From assembly GCA_963556195.1 (NCBI GenBank), contig OY744523.1, positions 75,195,945 through 75,259,944 of the forward strand: a DNA stretch of 64,000 nucleotides, written 5' to 3'. This DNA is from Sepiola atlantica (Eukaryota; Mollusca; Cephalopoda; Sepiida; Sepiolidae). Shown one piece after another: positions 45,830 to 57,720 of the stretch. The notes beneath the pieces were generated by a model. That model was not told the origin of the DNA. It was given only the letters and a program-made list of their open reading frames with translations, and searched no databases. The stretch's first letter is position 1. Every line of letters begins with the position of its first letter. Position numbers and translations under genes: made by a program.

Positions 45830-47960
45830 TATTCGATCTTGTAAAGCGGATTAACTTAAAAAACACAGAAAATCTCCCGAAGCCTATTGTAAAGAAAATG
45901 AACAAATTTGCTAAAAAGTTAAAACACACCCTTACATAATTGTCCATGCTGATAAAACAACACATTACTATAAACTAGAGAATACTTCTTACAGGAATTC
46001 AATTCATAAGGAACTCAAGAAATCGTACAAACCTCCACTTACATACGCTTAACAATAAAGCTAAATCTTTGCTGACATCTATCAACATTATTAACCATGC
46101 TGAAATAATTACTCCAGCCATACCAAGATTTTCCCTTGAAGACCACAAAACACAACTTCCATGACAACCCTTCAATTAGGTTCATTTGCCCTTCTAAGTT
46201 AGACATAGAAATCATTAGTTAAAATATTATATATGGAATTATTCCTGACATTGAACGGAAAATATTTTTCTCACTCTGGAAATCTTCTGACACTGTAAGT
46301 AACCTTAAAGAATAATCACGATTAAATGGTATCACTTTTGATATTAATAATTACTGCCAATCGATATTCCTACTCCTTCTTAATAAAACAATAATTGTAG
46401 CAAAAAATAATTCTTATCTCACTGATTTAGACATCTATTTAATTATATTAGCAAGAAGATCTATTCAACAGCTAAACAGTCAATTTTGGACAAGTACATG
46501 CACCCCTAATAATAATAACATTATCATAAGGTCTTCTGACTCTGCCCAAGTTAAAGATTTAGTTGGCTTATTTCTCTTGCATGAAATAAGACATGAATTC
46601 AAAAATATCTATAGAGGATTATACAGAGATGATTTCCCTTTGGTTTCCAGAGAAAGACCAAGAAGATATAACAACACCATTCAAAGATTGTTGCCTCTCT
46701 ATCCCCATTGACCAAGAGAACAAAAACAAACTTTATTCGCTGGACGTTACACTGAACCTTAATTCTGGATCATACTGTCCTTATCACAAGTTCTATTCTG
46801 CGTACACCAGTTATATTACAACCCTAAATCGATAACAAAGGCAATAGTCCTTCTAGTCTCTGATAGGATATCTAGGCGATTAGCAAACAAATCAACTTTT
46901 TACCAGAATTCTCACTTCTACAATAATCCTTAACTCAAGTTACTCTGATAATATAACATACTCATAATGAATGCTTTTTCCTTGTAATTACATACTATAT
47001 GACCCAAAAACCAAGAAATTCCGGAAATAGAATCAATACTTATAATACCCATCATAATGAATTTATTATATCTGGTGAAGTAGGCATGCATGTTAAGAAT
47101 CAATCCTCTATCCACGTAAGCGCTGAAGGAGCGAAATATATCATTTGGTGTAATCCACAATATACAATAACGATAAAACAAATATCCCTAGAGAATCTTT
47201 CAAAATAGTTGAAAACTCATGTAAGTTCGCACATAGATATATCACTATCTTAAATAAAGACTCCATTAAACTCTCTTACTCTACTATGCCTAACATAGCC
47301 CACACTTTAATAACTTTTGCTAATAAGAAAATTGGATCTGCTCAATCCACCACTATGCCCTCTGTCTTTACTAATAACTGCATTTTCCAAAACTCACGAC
47401 TTTTCCATCTCAATAATAAGTGCATACACAAAATAGTGTTCTATGCATGCACTGTAACGGAATTATCCTCCACAGACACTAATCTTAAAAATACCAATGA
47501 ATATTAATTGCCTCACCCCTCATCTTTATAAAATACTGGGGATTGTCACCATACTAACTCTTTTAACATACCAGTAAATGAAAATAATATAATATCACCC
47601 TCTAACCAATACACTATGAGATTGCCTCCAAAATGATCTATTAATAGCAATAACTTAAATACTGTAAGAACAACTAACCCTAAGATATATACTTATACAT
47701 GATCTTCAAACCAACCAATTACAAATCGCATCTCAACTCCCATTTAATCTTTCAAAAATATTAAACCTACTCTAACTAACCTAATCAATAATTAATTTGG
47801 TCTATCCTTAAGAAATACTCCAGGCTGAAAATCTTGCCGACTATGTACTTCGGAGGACGTGATAATAATCACTGCTGCTAAGGAAAATAATATTGTTAAC
47901 TCAAGAAATGCGGTAAGTGCATATAGCCATCATATGGTAAAAATAAATACGCCCACATTC
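45830..47960 (+). pseudogene. Second Penelope-like element: RT to GIY-YIG, heavily decayed
   Basis: Across the three plus-strand frames the expected PLE blocks appear in order. They are NLPKPIVKKMNKFAKKLKH; VHADKTTHYYKLENTSY (45,943 on); PAIPRFSLEDHKTQ; SAQVKDLVGLFLLHEIRHEF; YRGLYRDD at 46,610-46,633, the RT catalytic box; SLDVTLNLNSGSYCPYHKF; SITKAIVLLVSDRISRRLA; YIIWCNPQYTITIK; and FQNSRLFHLNNKCIHKIVFY, a degraded Cys linker. Near 47,500-47,560 remnants of GIY-YIG follow, and SCRLCTSEDVIII near 47,840 fits its C terminus. Dozens of stops and shifts mark an old copy. Confidence 0.82.
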
Positions 47961-48159
47961 TAATCCCAAAAGACACTACACCACCTTCAAATTCTTTAAT
48001 AGATCCTTTTTGATGTTATGAGTCTTCCATAATATATATTCCTCACGGCTGTTTCTTCGGTGTAATTTTGTTAACCTCTAGTTGCTTAACCTTTTAGACC
48101 TTGTCTATAGGTTCATTTATATATTATATATCATGTATTATATGCAGGTTGTAATGTGT

Positions 48160-48310
48160 TATGTATTACAGCTGTCTTTTTGTCTACACATGTAATCTCT
48201 CTCCCATCACCCCCTCTGTCTGGTGTACTTTCATTCTGTTTAATTCACCCTAACCAACTCTTCTTATGATATTAGATACTAGACATATATTAGATATAAC
48301 GTTGTTGTAT
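48160..48310 (+). repeat. Downstream region of the PLE, repeated at 49.9 kb
   Basis: Shares T.TGGTGTACTT.ATTCTGTTTAATTCA and ATATTAGAT-rich sequence with 49,870-49,995 in the same orientation. It lies just after the GIY-YIG relic and may be untranslated or terminal-repeat sequence of the PLE. Confidence 0.55.
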
Positions 48311-48477
48311 TCTTAATTTGTAATTTGTAATTTATATTTATAAGTCATAGATTCTTTAATTTTACATTTTTTTTAAAATTTTAATTTATATTATACATGT
48401 TTGATACATACTTATAACTCATAACGCCTTTTCAATGGAGTAATAATATTTATTTTCGCTTTTTCTATTTTCTTTTT

Positions 48478-48645
<168 letters not shown>

Positions 48646-48972
48646 ATTTTTGGAAATGTAAAAAAAATAAAAATAAAAGTAATAAAACAAACCATGGTTA
48701 TTGGAATATAATAAAAAACTGTTCTATATTTTGCTCTGTTATCAATAATTGACAAACATTGAGCTGAATTTTCAAAGGAGACTACAAAGTAAAAGGATCT
48801 GATGATATATGATAGTACATATATTGTCTTTAATAATTATATATATATATATATATATTAGTCAGGTTCATATTATATTCCAATAAACATGTTTTTATTT
48901 TTATTTTTTTTTACATTTCCAAAAAACATGACATTTCTGTGAGATATATTTGTTTACGGTACGTTTCATTTG
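48646..48972. repeat. Foldback repeat F3, copy 1
   Basis: Left part 48,646-48,825 is the reverse complement of 63,775-63,955 at high identity, including AACAAACCATGGTTATTGGA and AGACTACAAAGTAAAAGGAT. Right part 48,873-48,972 matches 63,900-64,000 directly. Within this copy TTTTTGGAAATGTAAA and TTTACATTTCCAAAAA form inverted arms. It directly follows a (TA)n tract, and a second TA array lies between its halves. Confidence 0.8.
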
Positions 48973-49582
48973 TACTATGCTAAACAACTTTTTTATGTCA
49001 ATATCGTCTCTGTAACATTACAAAATCATCAGAAAAATTAACAAAGAGTAAAAAGTTCTTGGATTAAAGTGTCTTGAAAAACCCTTCACTATACAGTGGT
49101 TCATTTTTAGGTGAAAACAAACAAAACAAAAAGAAAAAGGGCAAATTCCCACGTAGGGGGAACCCACATATACACCATTTTGAATTTTTCGTTCAAAGCT
49201 AATACATCCTAAAAGTTGTGTGAGCATTAATAAATTTTAATTTAGTAATATTTCTTTAAATAGTCTATAATTTATTCATAAAATATCTAATTCACTTGAT
49301 GGTAATTTTTTACTTTCGAAAGTTACATTAATCAGCCTTCAGATGTCTATTTAGGTCATTTTGATACAAAGTATACATCAGAGCTGGTATCTTTAAGTTC
49401 AGCAGTTTAGAGCCAGTTTCATAAACTTAGCCATTCATTCAAGCAACTATTAAGATTGTTATACTTCGGTGTTTTTGTGGAAGATGTTTAGTTTTTATTT
49501 ATAAATCGTTTAAATCAATACTAAGATAAGCTTAATTCCCAGAATTCTTAACTTAAGTAGTAAGTTTCTATTAAATGCGAAA

Positions 49583-49587
<5 letters not shown>

Positions 49588-49652
<65 letters not shown>
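49588..49652. repeat. (TA)n microsatellite
   Basis: Pure TA array followed by a short GT run. Confidence 0.95.
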
Positions 49653-49654
<2 letters not shown>

Positions 49655-49869
49655 TGTGTGTGTGTCTTCCCTTTTTGAATAAATTTATTCAAAGTATTTT
49701 AACTTTACTAGACATATAATTCAACGGTTTTTCTAGTAGATGTAAAAATAATCCATTTTGCTGTTTGTATTCATCTATTTATTGAATAACATCCTCATTT
49801 TCTTACCATCTTTATTCGCCGTCCCCTCTTCTCTTTTTTCTAATTTCTTCACCTCCCACATCCCCCATC

Positions 49870-50600
49870 TCCGCTGGCTTTTTTATTAATACATGTCTCC
49901 CTCCCGTCTCTTTGTTCTGTCCGGCGTACTTCCGTTCTGTTTAATTCAACCCCCTTTCACACCGTATAATATTAAATATTAGATATTAATACCAATGTTA
50001 CTTTCTTCTTACTTATTTTTGTTCCTTTCCATATCCTTTTATTTTCTTTATTTTCTTTTTACTCCATCTAGATTCTACTCTAATTTCTATCAGCTTCGTA
50101 ACCTTTTTCTTCCCTTTCTTATCTTCTTTTTCATTTCTTTCCTTTCCTATTTCCCCCCTGTGTTACTACTCCCTGTGTTTTTCTCTTTCCCACTCCTTTC
50201 CTTCTTTTTTTTCCATTTTTAAACGTTCACGTATCTAACCGTTTTTTTGTTGTTTTCATTTATGTCCTGGAGCTTTTACTGTTTATATCTCTTTGGGGTT
50301 TTCTCTCTTTACTATTTTGAAACCACTCCTTTTTACGTCTTTGAACATTTCTACATTGCCTGGAAGCTGGAATTGCAATCGCTATTCTTACTCTGATTTC
50401 AACCTTTTGACATTCAATTTTGATTTTCTGTACTTAATCAGTTGTGTTTCAATTTTTTACGGATATCTACGCATTCGGACTATACGGACTTCTCTGATTG
50501 CTACTGTTTAAAATACTCGAACTATATGGATTACCTTTGCACATTTAACTATTTCACCATTGTATTTTAACATTATTTATATTGGGGTGCTTGCCCTAAT
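49870..50600 (+). repeat. Pyrimidine-rich PLE-like terminal sequence
   Basis: Starts with the segment shared with 48,160-48,310, then continues as long T/C-rich sequence with CATTGCCTGGAAGCTGGAA near 50,355. The open frames at 49,995 and 50,293 reflect low complexity. I infer a detached PLE end. Only the first 130 bp are supported by comparison. Confidence 0.45.
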
Positions 50601-50630
50601 TAGGATGCATTTTGCGAACAAAAAAGTATA

Positions 50631-50632
<2 letters not shown>

Positions 50633-50677
<45 letters not shown>

Positions 50678-50700
50678 TATATATATATATATATATATGT
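50633..50700. repeat. (TA)n microsatellite
   Basis: TA array with one GA interruption. Confidence 0.95.
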
Positions 50701-50885
50701 AGAAATGTTCCAAGTTATATTCACCAATAATACATACATTACTGCTATTTTGCCCTATTATGCAAATAATTTCTCTTTGAAAATCTATGGATTAAGGGTT
50801 ATGAGATTATTTCTTGTTTTTAACTTTTGATGAATTAATAACGTTTCTAATTTTTCCAAATTTTATTTGTATCATTCATTAATTA

Positions 50886-50907
50886 TCTCTCTCCCTCTCT
50901 CTCTCTC

Positions 50908-50989
<82 letters not shown>

Positions 50990-51012
50990 TATGTCTATGT
51001 CTGTGTGTGTGT
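50886..51012. repeat. (TC)n-(TA)n-(TG)n compound microsatellite
   Basis: TC tract, TA array from about 50,911, TG array from about 50,958, then TCTATG variants. Confidence 0.95.
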
Positions 51013-51119
51013 ATAGATATACTGAATATACAGGTCCTAGGGCGGGAAAATTTATTTCTGAAACTAAAGTGTTTTCCAACATTTTATGTCCATTTATATA
51101 GATTAAAATCAAGATAGAA

Positions 51120-51230
51120 TTATATTAAACCTTATGACTAGAATCCTTATTCTAATGTTGATCAAAATCTATTAAATCTTTTTATTCTAGAAAATGTCTT
51201 CAATTTAAGGTTTTAGCTTAACGGGTCTTG
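51120..51230 (+). repeat. Dispersed repeat D2, copy 3 (left half, interrupted)
   Basis: Matches 6,430-6,530 (GACTAGAATCCTTATTCTAAT). It continues on the far side of the insertion at 54,451-54,560 (AAATTGAAATTCAGG, GTGCTTAATTAG). Copies at 6.4 and 33.0 kb are uninterrupted and act as empty-site references. Confidence 0.65.
51189..51230. repeat. Left target-site duplication
   Basis: A 42-base block beginning AGAAAATGTCTTCAATTTAA and ending TTAACGGGTCTTG, identical to 54,409-54,450. Depending on where the element ends, 40-42 bases are duplicated. Confidence 0.9.
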
Positions 51231-54200
51231 TTCTCTTTCTCTTTCTCTTTCTTTCTTGTGCCAGCTCCCTCAAAGCTGCAGCTCGGTCTTGGCAAGTGAG
51301 GTTTTCGTCTCGTCATCAAGGTCCGCTATGCCCTGCTCGCCATTGGGTGGTTTTAACAGCGGGCATTCCTCTATGACGTGTGTAACTGTCTGTTCTGGGT
51401 GGCCACATTCACAGGCAGCACCCTCTCTCAGACCCCAGTCTCTCATTCTGGCAGAAAAACGGCCCACACCAGTTCTCAGACGGTTCAGATTCGTCCATTG
51501 CCTTCGTGGCAGCTCAGCCCCTGGTATGTCGTCTGGGTCGGTGATGAACCTGTGCAGTCGGTGTTGGTCAGCTTGTTGCCAATCTTCCCTTCAGCGGTTC
51601 TTGGTCCACATCTGCTTTGAGGTGGTGTCTGGGACGGTTTCCAGAAGCTGATGCGCGTGCTGGGAGAGTGCGTGGCGTGATTTGAGGCGTACTGGTGGAG
51701 GGGGTTTGCTCATGATATCATGGAGCAGATGTCACTTGTCGATCTTGGCCTTGCGTGACAGTGCCAGGACAGTCGCTTCTCATCGGCTAGCGGTGGGGTA
51801 ATACCGGAGAGTATCGGTAGTTGGTTCGCTGACGTGGCGCGGAATGTCCCAGAGACTGTGCGCATGGCGGTGTTTAGAGCTGCGTCCACTTTCTTGGTGT
51901 GGGTACTTCGGCACAAAACCGGGGCGCAGTACTCGGCCGCTGAGTAAACCAGTGCTTGGGTGGTTATCCGCATGGTCTTGGTTGCAGCTCCCCATGTGGT
52001 ACCGGCCAGACGACGAATCAGTGCGGCACGTGATGTCACCTTTGCCGTCATCTTTTCGATATGTTGACGGTATGTCAGTGAGCGGTCGAGTTTCACGCCA
52101 AGGTACATCGGGGTGGCGTCGAACAGGAGGGCAGTGTTGTTGACCATCACTTTAAGCTTGCGTTTGGCCTCGCGGTTGTTGAGGTTGAATACCGCGGACA
52201 TGGTCTTGCCCACACTGAGTTTCAGCCGCCAGTTCTTGAGGTACCTGGACAAGGTCGTCATGTCCGCAGTGAGCCCAGCCTCGAAAGTCTCCCATTTTTT
52301 GCCCGTCTGTAGGATGGCTAGGTCGTCGGCGTACCCGTATTTTTTGGCTGTTGTTGTCGGTATGTCGTAGATGTATATGTTGAAGAGCATCGGGGACAAA
52401 ACCGAACCTTGCGGGACGCCGTTCTTTAGTCTCCGTAGTCTGCTGCGTTGGCCGTCGCTGGTGTGGAGGGAGAAGCCACGATTACTCAGCATCTCCATGA
52501 TGAAACTCACCAGGTGTCGATCTGGAATGGTTTGCAGCATCTTAATATGGAGTCCACGTAACCAGATGGTGTCGTATGCAGTCGTGAGGTCAAGTAGGAC
52601 AGTGCAGGCTTTTTCTCCTCTCTGGAAGGCGCTCTCGATGTCCTGGGTTAGCAAGGCGACTTGGTCTGTTGTTGACTTGCCACGACGGAAGCCGGTTTGT
52701 TCCTTAGGTAGTATGGTTTCCACAACCGGTTCGAGGCGCGCATATAGTAGCCGTTCCAGGAGTTTGCATCGGACACAGAGAAGCGAGATCGGGCGGTAGC
52801 TTTTGGGGTCATCGAGCGGCTTGTTTGGCTTGGCCAGAGTGATGATCTTTGCTAGGCGCCAGATCCTTTGCAGCCGCGATGTTCTGTAGCATACGGTGTA
52901 GAGTAGGCGTAGCCATTCTGTTGCTTTCCGTCCTTGGTGGATGACAAACTCCGGGTGGATGTTATCAGGTCCCGGAGCTTTATTCGACTTCAGGCGTTTG
53001 GTGGCTACTTCCATCTCTTTCATCGTAAACTCACCCAAGAGGTCAGTGTCGGCACTCGGTGATGTGTGGAGATCCCTCAGTTTGGTTGTGGTGTCTCTTG
53101 TAAAGTACTTGTCCGCATCTGGGAAGCTAACATTCTTGATGAGCTGTGCTGCGATGGAATTGGCAGTGATGGGGCAAGGAGATGGTTTACTTACACGACC
53201 AGTGAGCTTGTTGATGGTCTGCCAGGCCCTCCGGCTCGAATGAGTGAAGTCGATCGTCTCCACGGTTTCTTCCTATCTCTCTTGGCGCTTTGTGTTTAGT
53301 CTATCCAGAAGGCTGGTAGCTGCTGCTGCTCTCTCCTCACTATTTGTGGAGTCAGAGTGGCGGCGCAATAGATCTTCGCATTCCTCGTCCCAGCAAGGGA
53401 TATAGTTGGTACGTCGTCCGCGGGGAATGTGTTTCTTCGCAGCCTTTAGCAGTATCTCTGTGTAGACTTCATAAGCATCGTTGGTGTTGTCGGCTCGAGG
53501 TGTTGGTAGAGCCTTAACTGATGTTTCGACCTCATTCTTGTAGCCTTGCCAATCCGCTTTGCGGAAGTTCCATCTCCGGACTGGTCTTCCCCCTATTGGC
53601 TGGATCAAGGATGGTGTTGTGATCAGCGATGGACGATGTTGTGAGTGATGGAACCGGTTCAGGATGCGTCTCTCCGGCAGTGCTTGGTGCGGGAGGTTCT
53701 TAAAGAAGGCCAAGTCGGGTTTGGTCCCAGTGTTCCATCGTCCCGAGGTGAACGACGAAGGCTCCTTCGGGTCGTAGAGGAGTGTGGCATCTAAAGCAGA
53801 TGCCCATTAAGAGTGATGCCGTCTTGGTTGGTGATGTTGTATCCCCAGTCGCTGTGGCGACTATTGAAATCACCAGCATAAATTGCAGGTGCCGGCACAT
53901 CCGGGATGGTGTGCGGCTCCAAACGGGATGGAGGTGGCTTGTAGATGTTGACTATGGTATTCTCGACCACATTCGTACTGATCCACTCAACTGTGGCATC
54001 ATTGGTCGACTGACTAGCAGGCGACCATGGTACATTGTTCTTCACGAACGTCGCGAGGCCATGATGTTTGCTGCTGGTGTAGCCAGCGAGCGTGAAGTCT
54101 GGGAGTTTAAGACTGGTGTCACTGACTTTGTGTGTCTCCTGGAGGAGGATAACGTTTGCCTCGGTGTTGGTGGCAATTTGAGCAAGGACATCGAGCTTTG

Positions 54201-54408
54201 GCATAGTTAGCCCTTCGATGTTGAGCTGCAGAATTGCTAGATGTTGACTTTCGACAACCGGAGTCGCCCGTCCTGAAAAGGATGTGTGAGAGTACTGTCG
54301 CGAAGGGGGATGGCTGGTTTCACTGTAAGCGTTCCTTGACTCGTAAGAGGTGGTATTGCTTTCAGCTACTAGTTGAGGGGGGCACGTAGAGCCTGTCTTC
54401 GTCCCCTC
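51231..54408 (-). mobile_element. Jockey-like non-LTR retrotransposon insertion
   Basis: A GC-rich block of about 3.18 kb in AT-rich surroundings, flanked by identical duplications. On the minus strand it encodes an APE-type endonuclease, an RT and a C-terminal Cys/His knuckle. It ends in a purine tail of GAAA/GAGAAA repeats. No ORF1 is visible, so it is probably 5'-truncated just upstream of the endonuclease. At least two frameshifts and three in-frame stops make this copy inactive. Confidence 0.9.
51270..53272 (-). pseudogene. Reverse transcriptase and C-terminal knuckle of the jockey-like element
   Basis: The frame 53,263-51,710 carries the RT motifs in order. They are NKAPGPDNIHPEF; PKSYRPISLL; EQTGFRRGKSTTDQV; LLDLTTAYDTIW with the first catalytic Asp; NGVPQGSVLSPMLFNIYI; KYGYADDLAIL with the catalytic YADD; and MYLGVKLDRSLTY. 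The frame is lost near 51,775. Another frame then gives IMSKPPPPVRLKSRHALS, WTNLNRLRTGVGRF and CECGHPEQTVTHVIEECPL, a Cys-Cys-His-Cys knuckle common at the C terminus of these elements. Two W-to-stop changes lie near 51,730 and 51,585. A TAG at 53,273-53,275 separates this frame from the upstream ORF with no change of phase. Confidence 0.88.
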
Positions 54409-54423
54409 AGAAAATGTCTTCAA
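53273..54423 (-). pseudogene. APE-type endonuclease domain of the jockey-like element
   Basis: The frame 54,423-53,791 contains LAILQLNIEGL, NVILLQETHK with the catalytic Glu, FVKNNVPW and YAGDFNSRHSDWGY with Asp and Asn, the hallmarks of apurinic-type retroelement endonucleases. A frameshift near 53,795 leads to LLYDPKEPSSFTSGRWNTG and TKPDLAFF, then HHSQHRPSLI, the final His motif. A linker ending NTKRQER meets an in-frame TAG at 53,275. It probably was TGG, because the downstream frame continues EETVETIDFTHSSRRAW. The first ATG lies in the flanking duplication and need not be the original start. Confidence 0.87.
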
Positions 54424-54450
54424 TTTAAGGTTTTAGCTTAACGGGTCTTG
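54409..54450. repeat. Right target-site duplication
   Basis: Identical to 51,189-51,230. The sequence beyond it continues the interrupted D2 repeat. Confidence 0.9.
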
Positions 54451-54559
54451 ATAATAAATTGAAATTCAGGAAATTGTGCTTAATTAGTGTTAAATAGCTA
54501 TGATCAAATTTAATGCAAAATTGAAATATTGGATTTTTCACATTTAACAGATGTACGCA

Positions 54560-55550
54560 AGGATAAATATTGTGTGTGTTGAATTTTTTGTCGCATTATT
54601 ATTACAAAGTATTAATTGTCATAAATGTTGTATTTTACGTAAATCCAATGAAGCGGTACTTATTTATACGTTATTCTGTAATGTATTCCGTGTTACAGAA
54701 CCTAAAATGATATTTAACAGAGATTATACAATCTGTTTTTGAATAACTAAAACATAAATAGAAATATATGACGTTATGTTAGATGAATGAAACATGATAC
54801 TGTTAAATAATAGTAATCTTTTGTCAGCTAAATACAAAGAATGATATTTTACAACAAAAATCTTGGGCAGCCACAGTGTGTATTGTCTTACATGGTAAAG
54901 AATTGAAAGGAAAATTCAAAGAGAGAGAGGATAGAATAAAACTGGTGCCAAGAAGAAAAACGAGAAACAAGAGTGAGTAGGTGATACATAAAAAGAGGAA
55001 AGAGTAAAGTTTATACTTTTACGGTAATTAAAATTTATGCCGGAAAAATATTCCATGGATCTGATTTCTCAGCATGGAGCTATGATATTAACAGGTGCAT
55101 GTGACGGAAAGACCGCATATACTACTTTCAGAAACGAAGAAAAAAACTGAGGAAATTGAGCTAAAAATATAATAAAAAGTGACAGGGACATGCAAGGCGC
55201 CTTGCTAGAACAAAATAGACATTTCTTTTAGAAATAAAATAAGCATGTTTGACGTTATTACTCGTTGTTTCTAGCCATTTTCTCTATAATGTTTGTGATG
55301 TGCGAAAATGCTACATTGTTTGAGGTACAGACAGACACGATTACAGCTAGTGATTTCTTACTTTTTCTTGTTTTTTAATCATACGTATACAACATGATAT
55401 TGATTGCATGTATAAAAATGAATTGGGCAGTTATTTATTAAAACTATTTAAAATATCATGATGTACTATACATACTCTTTTTGCCTTGTTAGCTCCATTT
55501 CTTTTCATATATACTAAATATTGTCTGTTAATAAACTATATTAATACTTG
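54560..55550. other. Unassigned AT-rich DNA
   Basis: No recognisable feature. Confidence 0.4.
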
Positions 55551-55577
55551 TGTTTTAAAAAGTATAGCAAATGCCAC

Positions 55578-55579
<2 letters not shown>

Positions 55580-55633
<54 letters not shown>

Positions 55634-55658
55634 TGTGAGTGTGTGTGTGTGTGTGTGT
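55580..55658. repeat. (GA)n-(GT)n microsatellite
   Basis: GA array to about 55,631 followed by GT array. It truncates the reverse transcriptase fragment. Confidence 0.95.
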
Positions 55659-55985
55659 AACCAGCCACATTTTTCTCCATTGTATGACGTGCCGTAGGTC
55701 TGAAGAAAGAGAGAATCAGCAAGATCCTGATCTGTAATGCTATACGAAGTGTTGCTATACATAGTTGTGTCATCTGCATAACTATTAAGGGATTATCTTA
55801 GGACGTTATTTGGGAGATCATTGATGAAGATCACGAAGAGGGTTAGGCCCCACAATGGATCCTTATAGCACGCCGGCGTTTATACTATGTGTTTCAGACT
55901 TCTGCCCATTAACGACTACTCTCAAAAACCTATCAGAGAGAAAGGATTTGATGGCTGGAAGATATTCCATAGCTAGCGAACTTTC
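55655..55985 (-). pseudogene. CR1/L2-type reverse transcriptase fragment
   Basis: The minus strand gives ESSLAMEYLPAIKSFLSDRF, then LRVVVNGQKSETHSINAGVL with a stop at the expected Q of GVxQGS, then GSIVGP. In the next frame LFVIFINDLPNN and SLNSYADDTTMYSN carry the catalytic YADD. QDLADS and IQWRKMWL-like pieces then run into the microsatellite. The motif order matches non-LTR RT blocks 3-5. It is truncated at both ends and frameshifted. Confidence 0.8.
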
Positions 55986-56009
55986 TCTGAGTGTCCTACA
56001 ACGCTACCC

Positions 56010-57535
56010 CACCCCACATTAATATTCATTTAATTCAGAAGTAAAATACCAACTGACATCGATTAGTTATCAAAGTTATATCGACTTGTTTTTTGTGAGG
56101 AAGTACTCAGAATATTATGGATATTTTTAGAAAATGATCGTGTGTGTCACAAGGCTATGGATTCCCCATATTAAACATGATTTCCTGCCACAGTTTTCTT
56201 TCTAAGCAAAGCAAATACCAAAATGGTATCGATATTTTGTGTTATATAATGAAACCTAGATAGTAGGTTCAAACATACTATTAAATACAGAAAAAGATTT
56301 TCTTAATATAAAATAAATAGCTAGAATTGGGACAGTAACCCATACAATAATAAATATGAAGCTCCTTGCCCCCACACACAGTCTCTAAGTTGTGTTGGAA
56401 TAGTCAATTCTATTTATTTATTGCATTATTTGGATTATTCGGACTACTGTTCTCATCTTCGATGTTATTCTCTGCTGAAAATGTTAACCTTCAACATCCA
56501 CAAGACTGTCATTTAGAATTGATTATCACTTAGCACTTTATCCGTTGCGTTATAGAGTAAAGTTATCAATCCTTGTCTAAAAAATTCCGAAGAATAACGT
56601 TAGGATCTTTTTTCACATCACAGAGAAGATGACGTCATATCAGCGATATTAATGATAGAGTTTGGTTTATAAACAGATTGAGATGGATACCATTACAAAA
56701 AAATAAGGATACTTAGTCGCAGTTCATACATAAAGTAATTATTCTATAAATAGTTCACATGGATCTAAAGGAAAACATACATATACACATCTTAGTCAAA
56801 AATAACAGATGTAAACAGCATTGTTATGCTTTCTGTTCGTCTGAAATGTACTTTAAGAGAAAATAAAATAACGGTAAAAAAATGAATCATCCGAATAATT
56901 ATTGATGGTTGCAATTACTTAATCATTCCTGCTATTTCGAAGCATCAGACGTCGATTATTTGCAAACAAATGTAACAAAATTAAAAAAATCATTTTCCAT
57001 ATACAGAATGCACGCTTCTATTTTGTCATTTCACATGAAAAAATACCGAAATATAATCACAAAATTTGGTTCCATTTTGTTGTCAATATCAAAAATTAGA
57101 AATATTTCTCTTTTTTAATTCTCTTTTGCATTTTTTCATGTTTTTTATTTGTAATACTTTTTTCCTAGCGTAATTGGAAATGAGTAATCATATTGCCCTA
57201 GTTTACCAAATAGTGTTCATTCCTTAGAAGAAGTAAAAGAGAACGACGCTTTGGGAATACATAGAGAGACATAAAGGAGTCTCGGCGGGAAGATGGCAAT
57301 TAATGCATGAGGATATAAAAAACGAAGGTTTGTTTCCAGTGCAATAATTTATTGCAGTCAAACAGCATAATAAAATCATTATCACATCAACACTAAAGTG
57401 TATTGAGTTCTGGTTAAGTTAATGTAACATTTTGTTCGTTTTAATTAAGATGAGAAATAAAGAACTTCAATGATAAAAAAGAATTACAACACCTAACTCT
57501 TTTACTTGTGAGTCTATTTTATTTAAAACTAGCTG
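56010..57535. other. Unassigned AT-rich DNA
   Basis: No recognisable gene, RNA or repeat. Confidence 0.4.
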
Positions 57536-57579
57536 ACTTCGCCCGCTCGCTATCGCTTCGTAATTTAATTCAAAACTAA

Positions 57580-57720
57580 TCAAGAAGTAAAATAAGATAG
57601 AACTAATCACTGATAAAAAGAAGACTAAACTAGTCGATAAAAAGGCAAAACTAATCAATGATAAAAGAAAGCAAAACTAATCGATACGAAAACAAAACGA
57701 ATCGATAAGAAAAACGAGAT
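57580..57720 (+). repeat. Short degenerate tandem repeat, 22-27 bp units
   Basis: Units of the form AAAACTAATCGATAAAAAG recur about six times with variable length. They follow CTGACTTCGCCCGCTCGC, which looks like part of a dispersed repeat. Confidence 0.65.

Noticed and set aside
49995..50511. Phe/Leu/Ser-rich open frames resembling membrane proteins
   Set aside because: The underlying DNA is a pyrimidine-rich tract. Hydrophobicity follows from T-rich codons and no conserved motif is present.
51256..53299. Several plus-strand open frames of 70-142 residues
   Set aside because: They are antisense to the RT of the jockey-like element and have no recognisable motifs. Their length follows from its high GC content.
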